A stretch of DNA of 9,539 bases, from assembly GCA_021814355.1 (NCBI GenBank), contig JAKAIJ010000088.1, forward strand, positions 1 through 9,539, in the 5' to 3' direction. Positions within the stretch are counted from its first letter, which is position 1. Each line of letters opens with the position of its first letter. The stretch is from Acidobacteriota bacterium. Its GTDB lineage: Bacteria; Acidobacteriota; UBA4820; DSQY01. This document shows, one piece after another, positions 1 to 5,440 of the stretch. The notes under the pieces are model-generated. The model had not been told where the DNA came from, did no database searches, and saw only the letters and a list, made by a program, of their open reading frames with translations. Made by a program: the position numbers and the translations under genes.

Positions 1-1215
1 ACCAAGCTCCAACAGCCCCTCGTTGTAGCTCCCACGGGCTCCGGCAAGACCACCTCGCTCGCCTTGCCGTGGAGCCGCGAGCTTCCCGGCCAAGGGCAGT
101 CGGTCTTCGTCCTCGACTTCAAAGGGGACATGGCCCAGCACATCCGGCTCGGATTCAGCGCGTGGGAGGCCCCGAAGCTCTGGGTCTTCAACCCGCTGAG
201 CAGGGGCTCGGTGCACTGGAACCCCATGCAGGAACCCGTGAAGGCGGCCGCGGACTATGCAGAGAGCCAGGACGCCATCGCCGAGGCGATCTACGGAGAG
301 GTCAACGGCGGAGCCTACCAGTACTTCGATCTTCTGGACCTGCGCATTCTCAAGGCCGGAGTGCGGGCCGTGGGGCACCTTCAGGAGCCCAGCCTCAAGG
401 CGTTGCACGACCTCTTCCTCTCCGAGCAGCACCTCGAAGAGACCCTGGATCTCATCAAGGACTCTGCGGACCAGGAAGCCTTCGCGCGCATCGAGGCCGA
501 TCTGAAGGCCTCGACGGACAGCCGGAAGTACACCTTCACGGAACGCATCCAGGGCGTGCGCAACAAGCTGGACGCCTTCGCCCACCCGGCCATTCTGCGT
601 GTCACCGGCCAGGAGGCCGACTTCCGGTTGTCGCGGCTGATGGAGAAACCCTCCTGCCTGGTGTTCGCGGCGCCCATGAGGATGGGCCTCGCGGGAGAGT
701 CGCTCGCGGCCATGGCCGTCCGCCTGATGCAGCACCAGCTCCACCAGCGGTATGGCCACAAGGGCGGGCGGCTCTTTCTGATACTGGACGAGTTCAGCAA
801 GCTCGCCATGGACCACAAGCAGACCGAACGGTTCATCAGCGTGTCCCGTTCCGCGGGGGCCGTGTCGGTCATCATCCTTCAGGACGTGGACCAGCTCCAC
901 CGCGAGGCGCGGGCGAGCATCTGGGGAAACTGCCAGGACCGGTACATCCTCCGGGGCGCCAGTTCCAGCACGGCCAGTTGGCTCTCCGAGAGCCTCGGAG
1001 AGCGCCGTGCATGGACCCGCACCGTCTCATCCACGGCCACGCGAAGCCCGCACCACAGCACTCAAGGCGGGACGCTGAGCGCGAGGGAGGAATCCGTGCC
1101 CGTGGTCCGGGCCCGGGAAATCACCCTGGCCGGGGGCCTGGAACGGGGTGCATGGCTCCAGCTTTCCAAGTACAGCCACAAGCCCATTTTGGTAGATTTG
1201 ACCCGCCCCCTTTAG
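1..1215 (+). CDS. VirD4/TraG-type coupling ATPase, C-terminal part (5' partial)
   Basis: The reading frame is open from base 1, so the start lies off-window and 404 residues are visible. Near the left edge is a Walker A P-loop, PTGSGKTTS (residues 11-19, bases 31-57). A Walker B strand, RLFLILDEFSKLA, has its Asp-Glu pair at residues 263-264 (bases 787-792). After it come a serine-rich helix and IILQDVDQLHREA, matching the sensor/Q motif of conjugative coupling proteins (TraG/VirD4/TraD). Known role of the family: a hexameric inner-membrane ATPase that delivers the relaxase-DNA complex to the type IV secretion channel. The N-terminal membrane helices expected upstream of the P-loop are not in the window. 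It ends with TAG, 70 bases before the integrase ATG and on the same strand, so it is probably cargo or conjugation machinery of the same integrative element. No relaxase or mating-pair gene is visible, so self-transfer cannot be judged. A related HerA/FtsK-like motor is less likely. Confidence 0.8.
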   Translation, partial: TKLQQPLVVAPTGSGKTTSLALPWSRELPGQGQSVFVLDFKGDMAQHIRLGFSAWEAPKLWVFNPLSRGSVHWNPMQEPVKAAADYAESQDAIAEAIYGEVNGGAYQYFDLLDLRILKAGVRAVGHLQEPSLKALHDLFLSEQHLEETLDLIKDSADQEAFARIEADLKASTDSRKYTFTERIQGVRNKLDAFAHPAILRVTGQEADFRLSRLMEKPSCLVFAAPMRMGLAGESLAAMAVRLMQHQLHQRYGHKGGRLFLILDEFSKLAMDHKQTERFISVSRSAGAVSVIILQDVDQLHREARASIWGNCQDRYILRGASSSTASWLSESLGERRAWTRTVSSTATRSPHHSTQGGTLSAREESVPVVRAREITLAGGLERGAWLQLSKYSHKPILVDLTRPL

Positions 1216-1274
1216 AACTGGCATTTCACCACCAATCAAGGCAATATTTGAAGGCACGGGCTCACGCCCAAATT

Positions 1275-1280
1275 AGGAGG
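1275..1280 (+). promoter_or_regulatory. Ribosome binding site deciding the integrase start
   Basis: AGGAGG is a full Shine-Dalgarno core placed five bases before the ATG at 1286. The alternative GTG at 1280 overlaps this motif and cannot use it, so the ATG start is chosen. Confidence 0.85.
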
Positions 1281-1285
1281 TGCCG

Positions 1286-2638
1286 ATGGAACAAAAGCGG
1301 GAAAGAGGTTTGAAGAAGTTGCCCGATGGGCGGTGGCAGTTCTCGTGGTGGTACGAGGGCCGCTACCACCGCCGCATCGTGCCAACAAAAACCGAGGCCA
1401 GGGTCTACTTGGAGAAGATCCACACGGAGATCCGGGAAGGCCGCTACATGGACCGGAGAAGGGAGGCCAAGACCACATTCGAAGAGGCAGTGAAACGGTT
1501 CCTTGAATGGAGTGAAGGCAATACGAGGCCGAGAAGCCACGGCAACGACAAGCTCAACGCTCCCCTATGGCTCGCTTCGCCCCACTTCAAGGGAAAGAGG
1601 CTGGACAAAATCACCGCCGGAGACGTGGAGCGGTTCCGGCTGGACCGCCTGAAGACTATGGACTGTCGCGGACCTTCCCTGACAGGTCTCATGCGGCTGG
1701 CCGGAAGGCTCTACCTGGAAAGGACCGGCAAGACGCTCAAGTACGAGAATCGGGCCGAGGTGCGAACAGCCTTGGCCAACCTCATCGCTGAGCACTCGCG
1801 GTTTCAAGTTAGGCGAGCCCTTGAGGACTACTTCGACCACCATCGGGAGCCAAGCGTGACCCGGTTCCGCACAGAGCTGGCGACTCTGCTCCAGAAGCCC
1901 GAATTCGTGAAGAGAGGCAGAGCCATCACCAAAAGGACTGTGGATATCTCCCTGGCTCGCCTCAAGAGAATGTTCACGCTCTGCGTTGATTGGGGCCTTT
2001 GCGCCAAGAACCCGGCTGCAAAAGTCAGGCTCTTCCGGGAGGACCAGAAACGCACGCGGTACCTCGCCCCGGAGGAGGAAGAAAAGCTCCTCGCTATCTG
2101 TCCACCCCCACTCCGTCGCGTTGTGACCTTCGCCTTGCACACGGGGATGAGGCGCGGCGAGATCCTCGGTTTGAGGTGGCAGGACGTGGACTTGTGGAGC
2201 GGGATTGCCACTATCCCCGCCGCAAAGGCCAAGGGGCGCAGGGACCGCTACGTTCCTCTCAACTCGGTGGCCAAGGACATCCTCAAGAAGCTTCCGCACG
2301 AAATAGACCGCACGGCCTTGGTTTTCGGAAACGCCCGCGGGAATCAGAACGACTACCTGAGATTGCAGTGGCAAACCGCAGTCGAAGAGGCCGGGCTCGA
2401 AGATTTCCGGTTTCATGATCTCCGGCATACCTTCGCTTCTCGCTTGGTCATGGCTGGAGTGGACCTTGCCGCGCTCAGGGAACTCCTCGGGCATCGCGAC
2501 TTCGAAATGACACTCCGCTACGCCCACCTCGCACCTTCCCACCTCAGATCCGCCGTTGCCGTCCTCGAACCAAACTTGCGAAAAACTTGCGATCACCCTT
2601 CAGCCAAGGCAATGCGCCTCGGTACCCGAGGAGCCTAA
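1286..2638 (+). CDS. int: Tyrosine recombinase / site-specific integrase
   Basis: This 450-residue integrase catalyses integration and excision by a covalent 3'-phosphotyrosine intermediate. The ATG at 1286 is preferred over the GTG at 1280 because AGGAGG (1275-1280) sits five bases before it. Residues 11-45 form a DNA-binding arm domain (LPDGRWQFSWWYEG). Residues 63-122 begin the core-binding domain (TTFEEAVKRFLEW, ITAGDVERFRLDRLK), and residues 216-243 finish it (RTVDISLARLKRMF, CAKNPA). The catalytic set is complete: R289 (HTGMRRGEIL), K316, H377 and R380 (FHDLRHTFAS), H403 (LGHRD) and Y412 (RYAHL). Unusually, about 90 residues (roughly 124-215) appear to interrupt the core-binding domain, where most integrases continue directly. 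They look helical and resemble nothing I recognise. The gene ends 25 bases from tRNA-Arg, its likely target. No good promoter was found in the short gap before it, so it may be read through from the coupling-protein gene. Confidence 0.95.
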   Translation: MEQKRERGLKKLPDGRWQFSWWYEGRYHRRIVPTKTEARVYLEKIHTEIREGRYMDRRREAKTTFEEAVKRFLEWSEGNTRPRSHGNDKLNAPLWLASPHFKGKRLDKITAGDVERFRLDRLKTMDCRGPSLTGLMRLAGRLYLERTGKTLKYENRAEVRTALANLIAEHSRFQVRRALEDYFDHHREPSVTRFRTELATLLQKPEFVKRGRAITKRTVDISLARLKRMFTLCVDWGLCAKNPAAKVRLFREDQKRTRYLAPEEEEKLLAICPPPLRRVVTFALHTGMRRGEILGLRWQDVDLWSGIATIPAAKAKGRRDRYVPLNSVAKDILKKLPHEIDRTALVFGNARGNQNDYLRLQWQTAVEEAGLEDFRFHDLRHTFASRLVMAGVDLAALRELLGHRDFEMTLRYAHLAPSHLRSAVAVLEPNLRKTCDHPSAKAMRLGTRGA

Positions 2639-2663
2639 AGCCATGAACTTGAAGGGGATTAAT

Positions 2664-2700
2664 TGGTGCGCCCGACAGGACTCGAACCTGTAACCTCCGG
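2664..2700. other. Candidate attachment-site core (tRNA 3' end)
   Basis: The 3' portion of tRNA-Arg (CCA end, acceptor strand and T-arm) faces the integrase stop codon. This is the usual crossover segment for tRNA-targeting tyrosine recombinases. Its inverted T-arm repeats (acagg/cctgt) are the type of symmetry such enzymes use. The assignment rests on position and family knowledge only. The exact core needs the second copy, expected at the other end of the element outside this window. Confidence 0.4.
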
Positions 2701-2740
2701 CTCCGTAGGCCGATGCTCTATCCAATTGAGCCACGGGCGC
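2664..2740 (-). tRNA. tRNA-Arg (anticodon ACG), CCA encoded
   Basis: Read on the minus strand, the gene folds into a complete cloverleaf. The acceptor arm pairs GCGCCCG with CGGGCGC, followed by discriminator A and an encoded CCA (2666-2664). The D-arm stem is GCTC/GAGC. The anticodon stem TCGGC/GCCGG holds the loop CTACGGA, giving anticodon ACG, which reads CGU (and CGC/CGA if A34 becomes inosine). The T-arm is ACAGG-TTCGAGT-CCTGT. No arm is broken, so the gene is intact despite apparently serving as the integration target of the adjacent element. A promoter lies directly upstream. The terminator cannot be placed, because the transcript would run into the end of the integrase gene on the opposite strand. 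Confidence 0.97.
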
Positions 2741-2751
2741 GCCAGCCCAAA

Positions 2752-2780
2752 ATTATATCGTAGGAGGACCGTCACTTCAA
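2752..2780 (-). promoter_or_regulatory. Sigma70-type promoter of tRNA-Arg
   Basis: On the minus strand a TTGAAG box (2780-2775) and a perfect TATAAT box (2757-2752) are separated by 17 bases. A start about seven bases after the -10 box would fall near 2745, only a few bases before the tRNA 5' end at 2740. Spacing and box quality are typical of strong stable-RNA promoters, and they indicate that the tRNA is transcribed independently of the bcr operon upstream. Confidence 0.75.
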
Positions 2781-2796
2781 GGGTGCGAAGGTGCGC

Positions 2797-2814
2797 GCCG
2801 CCACGAACGGCGGC
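2797..2814. repeat. Short GC hairpin in the tRNA/bcrD gap
   Basis: GCCGCC (2797-2802) and GGCGGC (2809-2814) can form a six-base-pair stem around a six-base loop. No T-run follows on either strand, so it is not a convincing intrinsic terminator. It lies between the end of bcrD and the tRNA promoter. The rest of this 279-base gap (2741-3019) holds the tRNA promoter and a half repeat copy, and no gene that I can support. Confidence 0.3.
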
Positions 2815-2963
2815 CATGATCAAGCCCCGCCTGGGCCGGCGACTGGAGATCTCTTGTAACAGAGAAGTTTTTTCTACGCGCGCAACGGTGACAGTCCGCA
2901 CAGCCTAGCTTGAGAGTTTCTTCATATCCGTATTTTTAAGCGGCCGGATCGCCGCGTGGCAGG

Positions 2964-3007
2964 GACAAAAGGACTGCTTTCCTTTGCGGCCTTCGTGGTT
3001 TTGCGCT
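2964..3007. repeat. Half copy of the operon's intergenic repeat
   Basis: On the minus strand, just after the bcrD stop codon, a stretch of about 42 bases follows the pattern CGCAAAAC-CACGAAGG-CCGCAAAGGAAAGCA. It lines up with one arm of the 85-base repeats at 5306-5390 and 6777-6861 at roughly three quarters identity by eye. The opposite arm is missing. Its centre can fold AAAGGA against TCCTTT (2968-2973 with 2980-2985), followed by a few Ts on the minus strand. A weak terminator role for the bcr transcript is possible but not shown. Confidence 0.55.
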
Positions 3008-3019
3008 CCCCGTCTTCTC

Positions 3020-3847
3020 TCAGCCGGCGGCCTTCCGGAGGAGCCGCTCGTGGCGCCAGGCGGCCCAGAGGGCCGCGCCGATGGCGCCCGCGAAGATGCC
3101 GTCCTCGTGGACACGGACGTCGAGGGCGAGGCCGTCCTCCTGCACCCGCCGCCGGAGGACCTCCACGATCCCCGCGTCCCGCGACATCCCCCCCGTCAGG
3201 ACCAGGGGCGACTCGGCCTTGAGCGCCGCGAGGAGCTTGACGAGCCGCTGGGCGATGGACTCGTGGATCCCCCGGATGATGTCGGGGGTGGCCACGCCCC
3301 GGGAGACCATGTTGATGACGTCGGTCTCGGCGAGGACGGCGCAGATGGAGGAGGCCTGCTCGGGGTGCTCGGACTTCAGCGAGAGCGGCCCCACCTCGCC
3401 CAGGCTCACGCCCAGGTAGCGCGTGATGTTCTCGATGAACTGCCCCGAGCCGGAGGCGCACTGGCCCGTCATCTGGTAGTTCACCACCCGCGCCTCGGGG
3501 GTGATCTTCATGGCGCGGGCGTGGAGGGCGCCCAGGTCCATGACGGCGCGCGCCTGGGGGACGAGGAAGGCGGCGCCCCGGGCGTGGGTGGTCATGCTGT
3601 AGAAGTGGCCGCGCTTGCGCTTCACCATCTCCCCCTCGCCCGTGGAGGCGACGTAGGCCACCTCCTCGTAGGAGAGGCCCGCCACCTTCAGGGCGTCGGT
3701 GAGGCTCTCGTCGGCCACCGCCGCGGGGTTGCGCCGCAGCATCCGGCGGCAGTCCTTGAAGAGGATCTCCGGCGCGGCGCCGTCGTGCCGCATCAGGACG
3801 GCCTTGACGGCGCTCGCCCCCACGTCAATTCCCGCGGTGTAGGTCAT
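3020..3847 (-). CDS. bcrD: Class I benzoyl-CoA reductase, ATPase subunit D
   Basis: This 275-residue ASKHA-fold ATPase belongs to the BadF/BadG/BcrA/BcrD family. With BcrA it forms the ATP-hydrolysing electron activator of benzoyl-CoA reductase. The phosphate-1 loop GIDVGASAVKAVLM lies at residues 6-19. The cluster-ligand segments are QCASGSGQFIENITRYLGV (C130) and SSICAVLAETDVINMVSRGV (C169). In the family these two cysteines and their BcrA counterparts hold one [4Fe-4S] cluster between the subunits. The second phosphate loop is degenerate, VMDLGALHARAM (residues 102-113) in place of DIGGQDTKAI; this is the BcrD/BadG-type form and separates it from BcrA. The adenosine motif is LTGGMSRDAG (217-226). 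Length fits the family. ATG 3847 follows the bcrA TGA by one base (TGA-G-ATG), with GGGGAGGG nine bases before it, so translation is probably coupled to bcrA. It is the last gene of the run. Confidence 0.92.
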   Translation of the reverse strand: MTYTAGIDVGASAVKAVLMRHDGAAPEILFKDCRRMLRRNPAAVADESLTDALKVAGLSYEEVAYVASTGEGEMVKRKRGHFYSMTTHARGAAFLVPQARAVMDLGALHARAMKITPEARVVNYQMTGQCASGSGQFIENITRYLGVSLGEVGPLSLKSEHPEQASSICAVLAETDVINMVSRGVATPDIIRGIHESIAQRLVKLLAALKAESPLVLTGGMSRDAGIVEVLRRRVQEDGLALDVRVHEDGIFAGAIGAALWAAWRHERLLRKAAG

Positions 3848-3848
3848 C

Positions 3849-5246
3849 TCAGCTTTCCCTCCCCGCGGGGCAGCCGGGCCCGCAGGCGGCGGACTTGTCG
3901 GGCTCGGCGGTCCCCGGCGGCGGGGGCGCCTCGCCCCGGCCGGCGCGCAGCGCGAAGAGGGCGGCCCCGAGGGCGCCCATGAAGATGGAGTCGTGGTGGA
4001 CGTTCATGGCCAGCTCGCCGTAGTTCTTGCGCACCATCTCCCGGGTGTACTGAACCACGGCCACGTTGCGGGCCACGCCGCCCGTGAAGGTGAACTGGTC
4101 CCTGACCCCGCCCGAGCGGGCGAGCAGCGAGAAGGCACGCAGGACGATGGCGCGATGGAGCCCCGCGAGGATGTTGGACCGCTCCTCGCCGAGGTTCAGG
4201 AGGTCCCGCAGCTCGGCCCCGGCGAAGACGGTGCAGGTGGAGGAGATGCGGATCGTCTTGTCGGCCTTGCACGCGAGGGGGCCCAGGTCCTTCACCGACA
4301 TGGAGAGCTCGTCGGCGATGTAGCCGAGGTAGCGGCCGCACCCCGCGGCGCAGCGGTCGTTCATGTGGAAGGAGGTGACCACCCCGTCGCCGTCCACCTG
4401 GATGGCCTTGGTGTCCTGGCCGCCGATGTCGAGGATGGTGCGCGTCTTCGGGAAGACTCGGTGGGCGCCGAGGCCGTGGCAGAGGATCTCGGAGCGGATC
4501 ATCTCCTCGGGGAAGGGGAGAAGCTGGCGCCCGTAGCCGGTGCCCACCATCCCGCGGACCTCCAGCGGCAGGGCCGAGGCCCTCCCGGCGGCCGCGGTGA
4601 GGGCCCGGCCGAAGCCGGAGGAGCCGTTCTCCTCCCCGTGGGCCGCGAGGGTCCGCTCGCAGGCGGAGGCCAGGAACTCCCCGAAGGGGAGGTCGAGCAT
4701 CCGGTTCTCGGCGGGGACGATGGAGCGGTCGTAGAGGGAGACGAGCGGCTCCGAGGGCTCGCCGCGCCGGGTGGCCACGGTTTCGGCGGCGTCCGCGAAG
4801 GCCGAGCCCGCCACGTCCCGGAAGAACTTGGAGGAGTCGTTGCGGGCCTGGGCGTCGAAGGTGCGGTAGGCCTCCTTCCGGAGGAGGGCGAAGACCTCCG
4901 GGACGGCCCCGGGGGCGACCCCCAGCTCGGGCGAGGCCTTGAGGGTCCTTTCGCATTCCTGCTCGAGGGCGTTCAGGCGCAGCAGGTACCCCTCGAACCG
5001 GAAGTTCAGGTCCAGGTCCGAGTAGACCGCGGCGTGGCGGGCGGCGGGGTACCCCCGGGCCTCCATCTCGTCGCACAGGTGGGAGAAGCGCGCGTTGTGG
5101 AGCGCCTCCTCCCGGGCGATGTCGGAGGCCACCTTGTAGTTGCTGCGCGTGTTGGTGAGGCCCCGCCCGAGCACCCGCCGCTCCTCGGAGACGACCACCG
5201 CCTTGGAGGTGGTGGAGCCCAGGTCTATCCCGACGTAGACGTCCAT
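3849..5246 (-). CDS. bcrA: Class I benzoyl-CoA reductase, ATPase subunit A
   Basis: This 465-residue subunit pairs with BcrD and uses ATP hydrolysis to drive low-potential electrons from reduced ferredoxin into the BcrBC module. Phosphate-1 loop: GIDLGSTTSKAVVV (residues 6-19). The family's extended middle region (about 55-230) makes A-type subunits much longer than the roughly 260-residue dehydratase activators. Then come VGTGYGRQLLPFPE (234-247), phosphate-2 loop LDIGGQDTKAI (272-282), cluster-ligand segments RCAAGCGRYLGYIADEL (C299, with C303) and SSTCTVFAGAEL (C338), and adenosine motif FTGGVARN (387-394). After the fold ends (about 435) comes a proline-rich tail with a CGPGC pair (C455, C459), whose role is unknown. 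ATG 5246 has GAGGG four bases before it. The 194-base gap upstream, towards bcrB, holds a long repeat and a heptamer repeat. Anchored activators of 2-hydroxyacyl-CoA dehydratases are excluded by the paired BcrD and the middle region. Confidence 0.92.
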   Translation of the reverse strand: MDVYVGIDLGSTTSKAVVVSEERRVLGRGLTNTRSNYKVASDIAREEALHNARFSHLCDEMEARGYPAARHAAVYSDLDLNFRFEGYLLRLNALEQECERTLKASPELGVAPGAVPEVFALLRKEAYRTFDAQARNDSSKFFRDVAGSAFADAAETVATRRGEPSEPLVSLYDRSIVPAENRMLDLPFGEFLASACERTLAAHGEENGSSGFGRALTAAAGRASALPLEVRGMVGTGYGRQLLPFPEEMIRSEILCHGLGAHRVFPKTRTILDIGGQDTKAIQVDGDGVVTSFHMNDRCAAGCGRYLGYIADELSMSVKDLGPLACKADKTIRISSTCTVFAGAELRDLLNLGEERSNILAGLHRAIVLRAFSLLARSGGVRDQFTFTGGVARNVAVVQYTREMVRKNYGELAMNVHHDSIFMGALGAALFALRAGRGEAPPPPGTAEPDKSAACGPGCPAGRES

Positions 5247-5264
5247 GGTGCCCTCGTGGGAAAA

Positions 5265-5285
5265 CTGTCAGCGATCAACGATCAG
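5265..5285. repeat. Three tandem heptamers upstream of bcrA
   Basis: On the minus strand, CTGATCG, TTGATCG and CTGACAG follow one another without spacing, ending about ten bases before the bcrA ribosome binding site. They differ by one or two bases from each other. Whether they bind anything or are replication slippage filler cannot be told from sequence. Confidence 0.5.
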
Positions 5286-5305
5286 CAACAAAACATAGGA
5301 AACGG

Positions 5306-5390
5306 TCTCACGCCAAGGCGCAAAGGGCGCCAAGAAAAACGGTTCTTTGAGAAAAGCAGTGCTTCCCTTTGCGTTCTTAGCGGCTTTGCG
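5306..5390. repeat. 85-base intergenic repeat, copy A (bcrB/bcrA gap)
   Basis: The unit starts TCTCACGCCAAGGCGCAAAG and ends TTCTTAGCGGCTTTGCG. It matches copy B at 6777-6861 at about 80 of 85 positions, without gaps, by eye. Its two ends are an imperfect inverted repeat of CGC(A/C)AAG words (about 18 of 24 positions), so the transcript could form a long hairpin with a loop of roughly 30 bases. It carries no reading frame that looks real. Repeats of CGCAAAG words in intergenic DNA occur in several bacterial groups; the family has no name that I can assign. Confidence 0.9.
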
Positions 5391-5440
5391 TGAAACGTTC
5401 TTCATTCTTGCCCCGTGGCATTCTTCGTGCGAGACGTCTT

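Larger units (their letters stand above)
1..2700. mobile_element. Right-hand end of an integrative (conjugative or mobilisable) element at tRNA-Arg
   Basis: A coupling ATPase and a tyrosine recombinase lie side by side on the plus strand. The recombinase stop codon is 25 bases from the 3' (CCA) end of a complete tRNA-Arg gene on the minus strand. Elements that integrate in a tRNA 3' end leave an intact tRNA at one junction, usually the one next to int, and a short direct repeat of the tRNA 3' end at the other. By that rule the element lies left of about 2664 and its far end is outside the window. The boundary is inferred: the given end is approximate and falls within the tRNA, because the crossover is normally inside the T-arm or anticodon region. 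No second copy of the tRNA 3' end was seen in the window. The left part also looks less GC-rich than the bcr genes, consistent with transfer, though this was not computed. Confidence 0.65.

Noticed and set aside
1248..1276. Possible integrase promoter TTGAAG-17-AATTAG
   Set aside because: The -10 box overlaps the Shine-Dalgarno sequence, so the transcript would start after the ribosome binding site.
2659..2901. Minus-strand frame of 80 codons ending in LNWIEHRPTEPEVTGSSPVGRTN
   Set aside because: The end is the sense translation of the tRNA itself, another common false annotation. The tRNA and its promoter explain the region.
2663..2908. Plus-strand frame of 81 codons starting across the tRNA (VRPTGLEPVTSGS...)
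   Set aside because: Its first third is the antisense translation of tRNA-Arg, a well-known false-protein signature. The rest is intergenic, with no SD or domain.
2940..2955. Hairpin GCGGC-cggatc-GCCGC as a terminator for the bcr operon
   Set aside because: The stem is only five base pairs, and on the minus strand it is followed by TTAAAAATA rather than a T-run.
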